A stretch of DNA of 64,000 nt from Lentzea nigeriaca. Lineage in GTDB: Bacteria; Actinomycetota; Actinomycetes; Mycobacteriales; Pseudonocardiaceae. The DNA lies in the NCBI RefSeq assembly GCF_016907955.1, contig NZ_JAFBCX010000005.1:496001-560000 (forward strand). Reading direction: 5' to 3'. The translations under genes and the position numbers were made by a program. This document shows, piece after piece, positions 1-7,459 of this stretch (the first letter of the stretch is position 1; every line of letters begins with the position of its first letter). The notes below the pieces were generated by a model, which had not been told where the DNA came from, ran no database searches, and saw only the letters and a list, made by a program, of their open reading frames with translations.

Positions 1-203
1 ACGACTCGTGGCTGTTGCTGATGCACGCCGGGGCGGACCCCATCACCGTGACGTTGCCGCACGAGCGCTACGGGCCGTCGTACGAGCCGTTCCTGGACAC
101 CACGACGCCGGACGGCTCCCCCGCCGATCCCGCCGGCGTGCTGCCCAAGTCGAAGATCACGATGGAACCGCGCTCGCTGCTGCTGCTCCGCGTGCCACGC
201 TGA
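1..203 (+). CDS. glgX: Glycogen debranching enzyme GlgX, C-terminal end (partial)
   Basis: Only the last 66 codons are visible, in the frame beginning at base 3, ending at TGA 201-203. The protein reads through WLLLMHAGADPITVTLP and later FLDTTTPDGSP, finishing with RSLLLLRVPR. This is the usual all-beta C-terminal domain of isoamylase/GlgX-type GH13 enzymes, where a nucleotide-independent debranching hydrolase removes alpha-1,6 branches from phosphorylase-limit glycogen. Its position a few kb from glgP and the glgE operon supports the call. The catalytic domain lies outside the window, so a TreX/TreY-like relative cannot be excluded. It meets the PIG-L gene stop-to-stop at 203/204 with no visible terminator between them. 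Confidence 0.75.
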   Translation, partial: DSWLLLMHAGADPITVTLPHERYGPSYEPFLDTTTPDGSPADPAGVLPKSKITMEPRSLLLLRVPR

Positions 204-1028
204 TCAGCGGGGCAGATCGATGTACTCGTGCGGGTCCGCCGCCGCCGGGTCGATCATGAGTTTGCCGACGCTGTGGTACCCGAGCGCGTACCTGCCGCGC
301 TTCGGGTCCCAGCGGCCGTACTCGGCCAGCGCCTGCCTCTTGCGCGCGAACTGCCGGTCGGACAACGCGAGCACGTAGTCGGCCGTCCGCTGCTCCAGCG
401 GGTACGTGTAGCCGTAGACCCAGTAGTACCGGAAGTTCGCGATCTGGCTTTCGAGGCTTGCCGCCGCCTCACGGCACGCCTTGTGCGTGAGGTTCGGCTC
501 GTCGGGATTCCAGCCGTAGATCACGTCGCGGTAGCCGTTGACCAGCTTGTGGGACGCGCCGGGATACCGCGCCTCGAACTCCAGGATCGTGTCGCGGACC
601 TCCCGCACGAACCCGGCGTAGTCCGTCCACGCGGAGTCCGGCCGGTCCCGCACGACGACCCGGTCCACGCCGAGGCGCCTCGCCGCGGCCTCGAACTCCG
701 CGGTGCGTCCGCGGACGATGTCGTCCTGCACCAGGCCGAAGCTGTGCGTACCACCGCCGGGGCAATCCGTCCCCAACGGACAGTCGGCGGCGCCGTTCAT
801 GATGTCCAGCAACCCGCCGTTCTCCCCCCTGGTGAGCAACACGAGGATCACCTGGCGGCCGGCCTCCTTGTGCTCCCGGATAGACCCGGCCATCGCCAGC
901 GACTCGTCGTCCTGGTGCGGTGAGTAGAAGATCGCGGGTGCCGCGGCCGCGTGTGCGGTGCCCGTGGGCAGCAGGGCTGCGGCGGCACCGAGTGCGAGCG
1001 CCTTTCGGCGACTGAGCTCCATGACCAT
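204..1028 (-). CDS. Secreted PIG-L family (LmbE-like) zinc deacetylase
   Basis: A 274-residue protein starting MVMELSRRKALALG; a second ATG at 1022 is equally possible. The N-terminus is a twin-arginine type signal (SRRKAL, hydrophobic Ala/Leu stretch, cleavage near TAHAAA). The mature part opens with the PIG-L metal motif PHQDDE (usual form P/A-H-P/Q-D-D-E) and later carries HKACREA in the place of the family's second metal-binding His region. PIG-L enzymes remove N-acetyl groups from GlcNAc-type sugars. Because this one is exported it is unlikely to be the cytosolic mycothiol enzymes MshB or Mca; a cell-surface or environmental amino-sugar substrate is inferred. It is transcribed away from the sulfur operon and convergent with glgX. 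Confidence 0.85.
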   Translation of the reverse strand: MVMELSRRKALALGAAAALLPTGTAHAAAAPAIFYSPHQDDESLAMAGSIREHKEAGRQVILVLLTRGENGGLLDIMNGAADCPLGTDCPGGGTHSFGLVQDDIVRGRTAEFEAAARRLGVDRVVVRDRPDSAWTDYAGFVREVRDTILEFEARYPGASHKLVNGYRDVIYGWNPDEPNLTHKACREAAASLESQIANFRYYWVYGYTYPLEQRTADYVLALSDRQFARKRQALAEYGRWDPKRGRYALGYHSVGKLMIDPAAADPHEYIDLPR

Positions 1029-1133
1029 GTGACTACGGTGCGGAGTCGGCCGGTTGCAAGGTCTGGTGAAGACCACAGACCACGTGGTGGACGCTCTAGC
1101 CAGCTTCCAAGAGCGTCTGGCACGATCACCGAC

Positions 1134-1220
1134 GTGCTGGTCTATTGCTGGACTGACCGCACGATCGACCTCGTGCTCGTGGCGTCGTGCGGGTGTAGCT
1201 CGACGCGACGCGCGCGCTGA
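1134..1220 (+). CDS. Putative Cys-containing leader peptide upstream of cysteine dioxygenase
   Basis: A 28-codon GTG-start ORF ends 73 bases before the dioxygenase start. Its product contains RTIDLVLVASCGCSS. The pattern Arg-x-(Ile/Val)-Asp-Leu-x-x-Val-x-Ser followed by Cys resembles, from memory, the short actinobacterial leader peptides that precede sulfur-metabolism operons. The Cys codons are at 1188-1190 (TGC) and 1194-1196 (TGT). An 11-bp-arm hairpin begins eight bases later, at 1202. No convincing ribosome binding site is seen, so a leaderless transcript or a different start is possible. The inferred role is cis-regulation of the downstream operon by charged Cys-tRNA supply, not a stable protein. 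A coincidental ORF remains possible. Confidence 0.5.
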   Translation: MLVYCWTDRTIDLVLVASCGCSSTRRAR

Positions 1221-1250
1221 GCCGCTGGGCCGCGCCTTCCGCGTCGCGTC
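1202..1250 (+). promoter_or_regulatory. Attenuator-like hairpin overlapping the leader ORF end
   Basis: Perfect 11-bp inverted repeat: GACGCGACGCG (1202-1212) and CGCGTCGCGTC (1240-1250), followed by TTGATC. The left arm is inside the last codons of the leader ORF, so ribosome position would decide whether the stem forms. A second hairpin, GACGCTC (1090-1096) with GAGCGTC (1111-1117), lies upstream of the leader and could be part of the promoter or an operator. There is no long U-run after either stem, so termination versus translational control cannot be told from sequence. Confidence 0.45.
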
Positions 1251-1293
1251 TTGATCGCCACCCGTACCGACGGTTGCCTTCAGGAGCGAGCCG

Positions 1294-1872
1294 GTGACTT
1301 CGACCATCGCAGAATTCGACCTGCACCCGCGGCTGGACACTCAGCTGCTGCGTGACGTGATCCACCCGTCCCGATCTCTGTGGACGCCGCGCGAGCTGCG
1401 CGACCTGACCTCGTTCGTGGCGAGCGAGCTGACCACGGGCCTGCTGGAGATCCTCGAGTACTCGGCCGAACGCCGCTGGTGGGCACGTCTCGGCCTGACC
1501 GAGGGTGTGGAGCTGTGGCTGCTGTCGTGGCTGCCGGGCCAGGGCACGGAACCCCACGACCACGGCGGCTCCGCCGGGTCGTTCACCGTGCTGACCGGCG
1601 CGTTGCAGGAGGACTACCGCTACCCGGCCGGGCCGATCCGCACCGCGGTCCGCAACACCGGCGACGCGCTGGGCTTCGGCTCCGGGCGCGCACACCAGGT
1701 GACGAACCCGTTCGCCGCGCCCGCCGCGACCGTGCACGCCTACTCGCCGCCGCTCGTGCCGACGCGCGAGTACGCGTCGCTGCTCGACATCCCCGAGGAG
1801 ATCCCGCCGCTGCCCGCCCAGCGCCTTCCCCTGTCCGAACTGCGTCAGCTGGCCGACCAGGAGGGTCCGTGA
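1294..1872 (+). CDS. Cysteine dioxygenase family protein (type I cupin)
   Basis: 192 residues, GTG start 1294 with an AGGAG at 1283-1287. The cupin core is plain: GTEPHDHGGSAGSFTVLTG supplies the paired iron-ligand histidines, and GSGRAHQV supplies the third His region. This family oxidises L-cysteine (or related thiols such as 3-mercaptopropionate) to the sulfinate with O2 and non-haem iron. Length matches bacterial cysteine dioxygenases of about 190 residues. It overlaps the next gene (rhodanese) by four bases (GTGA), so the two are translationally coupled, pointing to cysteine catabolism with sulfur transfer or persulfide handling. The exact thiol substrate cannot be fixed from sequence. 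Confidence 0.88.
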   Translation: MTSTIAEFDLHPRLDTQLLRDVIHPSRSLWTPRELRDLTSFVASELTTGLLEILEYSAERRWWARLGLTEGVELWLLSWLPGQGTEPHDHGGSAGSFTVLTGALQEDYRYPAGPIRTAVRNTGDALGFGSGRAHQVTNPFAAPAATVHAYSPPLVPTREYASLLDIPEEIPPLPAQRLPLSELRQLADQEGP

Positions 1873-2258
1873 GCACCGTCGACACCATCCTCGAAGAGGC
1901 TCGATCCCACCTGAAGCGCCTGGAACCGCACGAGCTGCACCAGCTCGAAGACGCGTTGATCGTCGACATCCGGCCGATCCACAACCGGCTGGCCGAGGGC
2001 GAGATCGAGAACTCGGTCGTGGTCGAGCGGATCGTGCTGGAGTGGCGGCTCGACCCGTCAGGCGACTGGCGGCTGCCCGGATTCGACGCGAACACGACGG
2101 TGGTCGTGGTGTGCAACGAGGGATGGGCCTCGTCGCTCGCCGCGCGGGATCTGCAACGGATCGGGCTTCCCAACGCCACCGACCTCGTCGGCGGGTACCG
2201 CGGCTGGCGCGCGGCAGGCCTGCCGATCCGCCAGGGCGGCTCCCAGGCCGTCGTCTGA
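1869..2258 (+). CDS. Single-domain rhodanese-like sulfurtransferase
   Basis: 129 residues starting at GTG 1869, which overlaps the dioxygenase stop codon. The N-terminal helix region (DTILEEARSHLKRL) is followed by ALIVDIRPIHNR, the usual start of a rhodanese domain, and the active-site loop VVCNEGWASSLAA, whose single Cys would carry the persulfide. The C-terminal part reads LVGGYRGWRAAGLP, the standard rhodanese end. These proteins move sulfane sulfur from thiosulfate or thiol persulfides to an acceptor such as cyanide or a thiol. Coupling to cysteine dioxygenase is a recurring actinobacterial arrangement and suggests handling of sulfur released from excess cysteine. Confidence 0.85.
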   Translation: MSTVDTILEEARSHLKRLEPHELHQLEDALIVDIRPIHNRLAEGEIENSVVVERIVLEWRLDPSGDWRLPGFDANTTVVVVCNEGWASSLAARDLQRIGLPNATDLVGGYRGWRAAGLPIRQGGSQAVV

Positions 2259-2295
2259 ATCGCCGGTGGAACCGCTGCCGCGCCGGTAGCGTCTG

Positions 2296-3423
2296 GTGAT
2301 CGTGACAGTTGTGCGCTGGGTCGTGACGGCACTGGTGGTGGCCGGCACGATCGCCTGGACCCTCTCGGACTTCCCCGCCGGTCTCGCCGGTGCGTTGGTC
2401 GGCCTGCTGCTGGAACTCACGGCGGTGCAGGCGGGTCTGGCGCTCGGCGCCGTCCTCTTCGGACTGCGGATCACGCACGTGATCATCGGCGTCGGCGGCG
2501 AGCTCAAGTCGTGGACCAGGACGCACCGGCGGATCGTGCTGCGCAACTTCCCCGTGCTCGCCACGGTCGGCATCACCGGGCTGAAGCCGGGTGTGCGCAG
2601 GCGGACCGTCCTCACCGGAGCGTTCTCCGCCGTCTTCTGCGCGGCGATCGCGGCTGCCACCTGGCTCGCGATCGGGTCGGCGTTCGGCAAGGGCCTGGCA
2701 CTGGCCGCGACGGCGTGCTTCTTCCTGCAGCTCGTGCCCATCGAGAAGCCGGGGCACACCAGCCTGGGCTGGTTCCTCTTCAGCCTGCCGAGGCTCTCCG
2801 GCAGGCCGCTCGGCGAGCTGGAGGCGCGGCCGCGAGTGCTGGCGGGCATGGACGCCTACCACCGCGGCGACCTCGACGAGGCCGAGCGGATCTACGAGGA
2901 GCTGGCGAAGGACCACCCGGACCTGATCACCGTCGTCGGGCTGAAGGTCGTGACCAGGTGCGCCCGCGAGCAGTACCTCGACGCGCTCCAGACGGTGATC
3001 GGGCTGAACGGGCGCGACGACGTCAGCTCGCGCGACCTGGCGTTCATCATGGCCACCGTCGCCGGTGTCGCGGTGCTGGCGGTGGAGTCCGGGCAGTTCC
3101 CGGCCGAGGTCGGGCTGGCGACGGCCCGCAGCATGCTGGACAGCGCCTACGAGGCCGGCTATCCGAAGCACCGGGCACACGGGACGCTCGCGATCATGGC
3201 GTTGCTCGAGGGTGACTACGCGAAGGCCAGGCAGCTGGCCGGGTGGGCCGCCGAGAGCAGCGAGAACGCGCTGGGACGTGCCGACGACCTGATCACCATC
3301 GCGCGGGCGTGGATGGCGGACGGCAACAACGCGAAGGCCCGCGAGCTCGCGACCGAAGCGCACGAGCTCGCGGGCTGGAGTCCGCGGGTGGCGGCGACCC
3401 GCGCCCGTCTCGCGATCAGCTAG
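2296..3423 (+). CDS. Membrane protein: inactive M50-like site-2-protease fold plus TPR region
   Basis: 375 residues, GTG start 2296. The first 160 residues hold several hydrophobic segments laid out as in M50 site-2 proteases. A membrane helix reads VQAGLALGAVLFGLRITHV, where active relatives have H-E-x-x-H...G-x-R-V. A later NLLP-like stretch reads LQLVPIEKPGHTSLG. Both zinc histidines and the catalytic Glu are replaced (by Val, Leu and Gln), so proteolysis is not expected. Residues from about 185 on are alpha-helical repeats of TPR character (GMDAYHRGDLDEAERIYEELAKDHP and similar). Role unknown; a membrane scaffold or regulator is the inference. It follows the rhodanese gene by 37 bases. 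Confidence 0.6.
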   Translation: MIVTVVRWVVTALVVAGTIAWTLSDFPAGLAGALVGLLLELTAVQAGLALGAVLFGLRITHVIIGVGGELKSWTRTHRRIVLRNFPVLATVGITGLKPGVRRRTVLTGAFSAVFCAAIAAATWLAIGSAFGKGLALAATACFFLQLVPIEKPGHTSLGWFLFSLPRLSGRPLGELEARPRVLAGMDAYHRGDLDEAERIYEELAKDHPDLITVVGLKVVTRCAREQYLDALQTVIGLNGRDDVSSRDLAFIMATVAGVAVLAVESGQFPAEVGLATARSMLDSAYEAGYPKHRAHGTLAIMALLEGDYAKARQLAGWAAESSENALGRADDLITIARAWMADGNNAKARELATEAHELAGWSPRVAATRARLAIS

Positions 3424-3449
3424 CCGGAAGATCGGCTGGCCGGAGAGGA

Positions 3450-3722
3450 TCAGCCGGCGAAACCGGCGGAATTGTTCCCGTTCCCGCCCGAGTTGCCCAC
3501 GCCGACGTTGTTGCCGCCGCCACCGTTGCTGTTGCCGTTACCTCCGTTGTTGTCGTTTCCGACGTTGTTGCCATTGCCTCCGATGTCGCCCGATCCGGTG
3601 ACGTTCGCGTTGCCCGGCGTGACCGTGGTGGGGCCAACCAGCTGCGTGTCCAGCACATCCCGGCTCCTGGTGGGAGCGGCATGTGCGGCCGGCACCAACA
3701 GGGCCATGCCGGGATCGAGCAA
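3450..3722 (-). CDS. Small Gly/Asn-rich secreted protein (hypothetical)
   Basis: The frame runs from a TTG at 3722 directly after an in-frame stop; an ATG lies five codons in (MALLVPAAHAAPT). The mature part is low complexity: runs of GNNVG, NDNNGG, NGNSNG and GNSGG repeat to the C-terminus. The signal peptide is unusually short, so the real N-terminus may be lost or frameshifted, or the peptide may start on an upstream frame. Base composition upstream (3723-3850) is AT-richer than the surroundings and probably holds the promoter. Small Gly/Asn-rich exported proteins occur in actinomycete cell walls, but no function can be assigned here. Confidence 0.45.
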   Translation of the reverse strand: MLDPGMALLVPAAHAAPTRSRDVLDTQLVGPTTVTPGNANVTGSGDIGGNGNNVGNDNNGGNGNSNGGGGNNVGVGNSGGNGNNSAGFAG

Positions 3723-3870
3723 TCACAGGTTAGCCACACGATCCGAACAAAAACGAATAAGTCGCACCATTGTGTGCAATGCAGAAAAGCGCTTGAGCTG
3801 CAACGACCGGGTGATCGCGCAGGTGACGACAACTATTCCGAACTGCACGGAATACTACGGAATGCACACG

Positions 3871-3910
3871 GGAAGGGGCCCGTCACCGAGATCGGTGACG
3901 GGCCCTTTCC
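3871..3910 (-). terminator. Strong hairpin terminator downstream of the small secreted protein gene
   Basis: Nearly perfect inverted repeat, GGGCCCGTCACCGA paired with TCGGTGACGGGCCC, flanked by GGAAGG and CTTTCC that also pair. It sits 14 bases after the stop codon (3925) of the minus-strand secreted protein gene, the expected place for its terminator. Confidence 0.8.
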
Positions 3911-3924
3911 CACCCCGCGGGAGA

Positions 3925-4470
3925 TCAGCTGTTCTCGACCGGAAGCGGCGGACCTGGCAGCGTCGGCAGACCGCCAGGCGGTGCCGGCAGGCCGCACTTC
4001 TGCAGCAGGTCGGTCACGGTCTTGAGCAACGTCGTCAGGATCCCGGTGAGTTTGCCGACGTCAGGCGTGCCGCCACTGGCAGCGCCGAGGATCGTGCCGC
4101 CGAGGCCGGCGATGGACGAGATCAGGTTCAGCACGACCGGCAGACACTGGTCGACCGGACCGTTGTACGCGACGGCCTTCGCGGGCAGCGGTACGCCCGG
4201 CACGCTCACAGGTGGTGTCGGCAGACAACCAGAACTCTGCAGTGCCGTGACCAGGTTCAGCAAGTCGCCGATCAACGGTGTCGCCGCACCCACGTTCGGA
4301 ATGGGCAACAGACTTCCGACGACTTTCGCGAGCTTCCCGGCGAGGTCCGTCACGAGACCGGCGCAGGCGGCTGGGAGTTCCGGCGCGGCAGGCGTCGCGC
4401 TGGCGGCCGGTACGGAGGATGCGGTGAACAGAGCCGCGACGAGCGAGAGTGCGGTAATCGTTTTCTTCAC
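3925..4470 (-). CDS. Secreted hypothetical protein with four cysteines
   Basis: 181 residues from GTG 4470; a TTG six codons upstream is the alternative. GTG is preferred because it gives a canonical signal peptide (KKTITALSLVAALFTASS, cleavage near SATPAAP) with AGGAAG and AAGG upstream. The mature part is Leu/Pro/Gly rich, with internally similar halves: AACAGLVTDLAGKLAKVVGS and QCLPVVLNLISSIAGLGG, each with a Cys at its head, plus Cys in SSGCLP and QKCGLP. Four Cys could form two disulfides. It looks like small exported actinobacterial proteins of unknown function. It has its own terminator (3871-3910) and no obvious operon partner. Confidence 0.7.
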   Translation of the reverse strand: MKKTITALSLVAALFTASSVPAASATPAAPELPAACAGLVTDLAGKLAKVVGSLLPIPNVGAATPLIGDLLNLVTALQSSGCLPTPPVSVPGVPLPAKAVAYNGPVDQCLPVVLNLISSIAGLGGTILGAASGGTPDVGKLTGILTTLLKTVTDLLQKCGLPAPPGGLPTLPGPPLPVENS

Positions 4471-4710
4471 GGCTACCTTCTTCCTCAATGCGCAATTCGC
4501 TGGAGCCGCGCCGGAAATGCCGTCGTGGGAATTCTGGTGCGGTTCATTCCATGCGACAGAGCGTAAGCCTGTGCACGCACCCCTACCAGCGGAGATTGTG
4601 AATTCACCCGCTCGAAAAAGTACTCATTCGATGGAGGGAAGGCGCTGAATCGAACACGCGCCTGAGCCAGGTCACGAGCAGTGAACAGGAAACAAGGAAG
4701 ACGAACGCAT

Positions 4711-4753
4711 CAGGGCATCCAGCCCGCCGTTTGAAGGCGAACTGGATGCCCTG
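4711..4753 (-). terminator. Terminator hairpin of glgP
   Basis: CAGGGCATCCAG (4711-4722) pairs with CTGGATGCCCTG (4742-4753), with an inner CGCC/GGCG stem. It lies nine bases beyond the glgP stop codon. The upstream stretch 4471-4710 has no supported gene and should hold the promoter of the secreted protein. Confidence 0.75.
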
Positions 4754-4761
4754 TGCTGATC

Positions 4762-7344
4762 TCAGCTGGCGAGGACGACCCTGCCGAGTTCGGCAGGAGA
4801 CGCCAACAGAGGATGCCGAGGCAGCACGCGCACGGTGTAGCCGAGCGAGCCGGCGTGCGGCAGCGGCACCTCCGCCTCGTAGTTGCCGTTGCCCGCGTAG
4901 TTCATCGGCGCCGTGACGACGTCGTTGAGCTCGTCGGAGTCGTGCGACACCTTGCCGAGCACGACCTGAACGTCCACTTCGGACGGCTCCAGCCCCGCCA
5001 GCTCGACCCTTGCCCGCACGATGACCGGCGCACCCAGCACCGGCACCGACGAGCCGCCGAGCGCGAGGTCGCTGTCGAGCACCCGCACCCGCGTCCACGA
5101 CGCACGCAGGCGGTGCCGGTACCCCGACAGCTCCTTCGCGCCGCGGAAGCCGTCGCCGACCACACCGTTCGCCGACGCGGCCGCCGGCGCGTAGTAGCTC
5201 TCCACGTAGTCGCGGACCATGCGCGAGGCCTGCACGACCGGCCCGAGCGAGGCCAGCGTGTGCCGGACCATCGACATCCAGCGGGTCGGCACGCCGTCCT
5301 CGCCTCGGTCGTAGAACAGCGGCGCGACCTGCGAACCGAGCAGCTCGTAGAGGGCGTTGGCCTCGAGGTCGTCCCGGCGGATCGGGTCGGTGACGCCGTC
5401 CGCGGTCGGGATCGCCCAGCCGTTGGACCCGTCGTAGAGCTCGTCCCACCAACCGTCGCGGATGGACAGGTTCAGGCCGCCGTTCAGGGCGGCCTTCATG
5501 CCGGACGTGCCGCACGCCTCGAGCGGGCGCATGGGGTTGTTCAGCCACACGTCGCAGCCCCAGTACAGGTACCGGGCCATGGACATGTCGTAGTCGGGCA
5601 GGAACACGATCCGGTGCCGCACGCCCGCGTCGTCGGCGTAGCGCACGATCTGCTGGATCAGCGCCTTGCCGCCGTCGTCGGCCGGGTGCGACTTGCCCGC
5701 GACCACCAGCTGCACCGGGCGTTCGGGGTGCAGCAGCAACGAACGCAGCCGCTCCGGGTCGCGCAGCATCAGCGTGAGGCGCTTGTACGTCGGCACGCGG
5801 CGGGCGAACCCGACGGTCAGCACGCCGGGGTCGAACACCGAGTCGGTCCAGCCCAGCTCCAGCGCCGACGCACCGCGCTGCAGCCACGACTCGCGCAGCC
5901 GGCGCCGCACCTCCATGACCAGACGGCCGCGCAACGTCGAGCGCAGCTCCCACAGGCCCGCGTCGGTGACCGGCTCGAAGGACCCGAGGCCGGAGCTCTG
6001 GTTGTCTGCTTCGGACCCACCCAGCAGCTTGCTCATCTCGGTCGCGGCCCACGTCGGCCCGTGCACGCCGTTGGTGACCGACCCGATCGGCACCTCGGTG
6101 GAGTCGAAGCCCGGCCAGAGGCCGCGGAACATGTCCCTGCTGACCTCACCGTGCAGTTTGGACACACCGTTCGCGCGCTGGGCCAGCCGCAGACCCATGT
6201 GGGCCATGTTGAACATGCCGGGGTTGTCCTCGGCGCCGAGCGCGAGGATGCGCTGGGTGTTCACGCCGGGCACGAGCTGCTCAGACCCGAAGTAGTGCTG
6301 GACCAGGTCGACCGGGAACCTGTCGATGCCGGCGGGCACGGGCGTGTGCGTGGTGAACACGGCACCGGCGCGCGCGGCCGTGAGCGCCTGGTCGAAGTCG
6401 AGGCCGTCGTTGGTGATGTACTCGCGGATCCGCTCGAGGCCGAGGAAGCCCGCGTGGCCCTCGTTGGTGTGGAACACCTCGGGCTGCGCGTGGCCGGTGA
6501 GCTCGCAGAACGTGCGAACCGCCCGAACACCGCCGATTCCGGCGAGGATCTCCTGGCGGATGCGGTGGTTCTGGTCGCCGCCGTAGAGCCGGTCGGTGAC
6601 GCCGCGCAGGTCCTCGTCGTTCTGCTCCACGTCCGAGTCGAGCAGGAGCAACGGCACCCGGCCGACCTGCGCCCGCCAGATCTTGGCGCGCAGCATCCGG
6701 TCGCCCGGCATCGCCACGTGGACGAGCAGCGGCAGCCCGGACGGCTCGGTCAGCAGCTCCAGCGGAAGGCCGCGCGGGTCGAGCGACGGGTAGTGCTCCT
6801 GCTGCCAGCCGTCGAGCGACAGCGACTGCCGGAAGTACCCCGACCGGTAGAGCAGGCCGACCGCGATCAGCGGAACGCCCAGGTCGCTGGCCGCCTTGAG
6901 GTGGTCACCGGCGAGGATCCCGAGGCCGCCCGAGTAGTTCGGCAGCGCCTCGTGCACGCCGAACTCCATCGAGAAGTACGCGACGCTCGTCGGCAACGGT
7001 GTGTCGGTGGTCGCCCCGTGCTCGCGCCGCTGGGCGATCTCGTCCTGGCGCCGCTGGTACCACCGCGGCCCCTCGACGTAGCGCTCCAGGTCGGAGGCGA
7101 GCGCGTGGAGCTTGAGCAGGAACTGCTCGTCTCGCGCGAGGGCCTCCAGTTTTCCGGCGTCCACGACGGAGAGCAGGCGCAACGGGTCGCCACCGACCTC
7201 TGACCAGACGTGAGGGTCGATCGAGGTGAAGAGTTCCTGCGTGGGCGGGTGCCACGTCCAGCGCAGGTTGGTGGCGAGCGTGCTCAGCGCGGACAGGGGC
7301 TCCGGCAGACTGGCTCGGACGGTGAACCGGCGAAGTGCTCGCAT
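4762..7344 (-). CDS. glgP: Alpha-glucan (glycogen) phosphorylase, GT35
   Basis: 860 residues from ATG 7344 (MRALRRFTVRASLPEPL), the start used by the actinobacterial alpha-glucan phosphorylase subfamily; the frame stays open 13 codons further upstream. The N-terminal DUF3417-type domain is followed by SVAYFSMEFGVHEALPNYSGGLG and a GT35 domain. The pyridoxal-phosphate lysine motif is EACGTSGMKAALNGGLNLS near residue 605. It cleaves terminal alpha-1,4-glucosyl units with phosphate to give glucose-1-phosphate, in the cytosol. With glgX at the window start and the GlgE operon nearby it forms the breakdown side of alpha-glucan turnover. It has its own terminator and lies downstream of two Ser/Thr kinase genes on the same strand. 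Confidence 0.93.
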   Translation of the reverse strand: MRALRRFTVRASLPEPLSALSTLATNLRWTWHPPTQELFTSIDPHVWSEVGGDPLRLLSVVDAGKLEALARDEQFLLKLHALASDLERYVEGPRWYQRRQDEIAQRREHGATTDTPLPTSVAYFSMEFGVHEALPNYSGGLGILAGDHLKAASDLGVPLIAVGLLYRSGYFRQSLSLDGWQQEHYPSLDPRGLPLELLTEPSGLPLLVHVAMPGDRMLRAKIWRAQVGRVPLLLLDSDVEQNDEDLRGVTDRLYGGDQNHRIRQEILAGIGGVRAVRTFCELTGHAQPEVFHTNEGHAGFLGLERIREYITNDGLDFDQALTAARAGAVFTTHTPVPAGIDRFPVDLVQHYFGSEQLVPGVNTQRILALGAEDNPGMFNMAHMGLRLAQRANGVSKLHGEVSRDMFRGLWPGFDSTEVPIGSVTNGVHGPTWAATEMSKLLGGSEADNQSSGLGSFEPVTDAGLWELRSTLRGRLVMEVRRRLRESWLQRGASALELGWTDSVFDPGVLTVGFARRVPTYKRLTLMLRDPERLRSLLLHPERPVQLVVAGKSHPADDGGKALIQQIVRYADDAGVRHRIVFLPDYDMSMARYLYWGCDVWLNNPMRPLEACGTSGMKAALNGGLNLSIRDGWWDELYDGSNGWAIPTADGVTDPIRRDDLEANALYELLGSQVAPLFYDRGEDGVPTRWMSMVRHTLASLGPVVQASRMVRDYVESYYAPAAASANGVVGDGFRGAKELSGYRHRLRASWTRVRVLDSDLALGGSSVPVLGAPVIVRARVELAGLEPSEVDVQVVLGKVSHDSDELNDVVTAPMNYAGNGNYEAEVPLPHAGSLGYTVRVLPRHPLLASPAELGRVVLAS

Positions 7345-7459
7345 GACGAGCGAACTTACCTGCCACCCCTCGGTGCCTGACAACGTTCCCGGTCACACCT
7401 GCAACGACTTGCAGAACCGGTCAAGACGCGGACCGCCCGTGAGCTGCCGATACGGCGAT

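Noticed and set aside
1126-3363. Very long open frame on the minus strand across the dioxygenase, rhodanese and TPR genes
   Set aside because: It mirrors the plus-strand genes codon for codon, is extremely Arg/Gly/Pro rich and has no recognisable domain; typical antisense shadow in GC-rich DNA. The same applies to long antisense frames over glgP, glgB, LuxR and GH92.
7379-7390. GACAACGTTCCC near the glgP start, resembling the LacI-type operator
   Set aside because: Two mismatches on one half; the palindrome is broken. A similar AACGTTGT core at 10363-10370 before glgE is weaker still. Not counted as operators.
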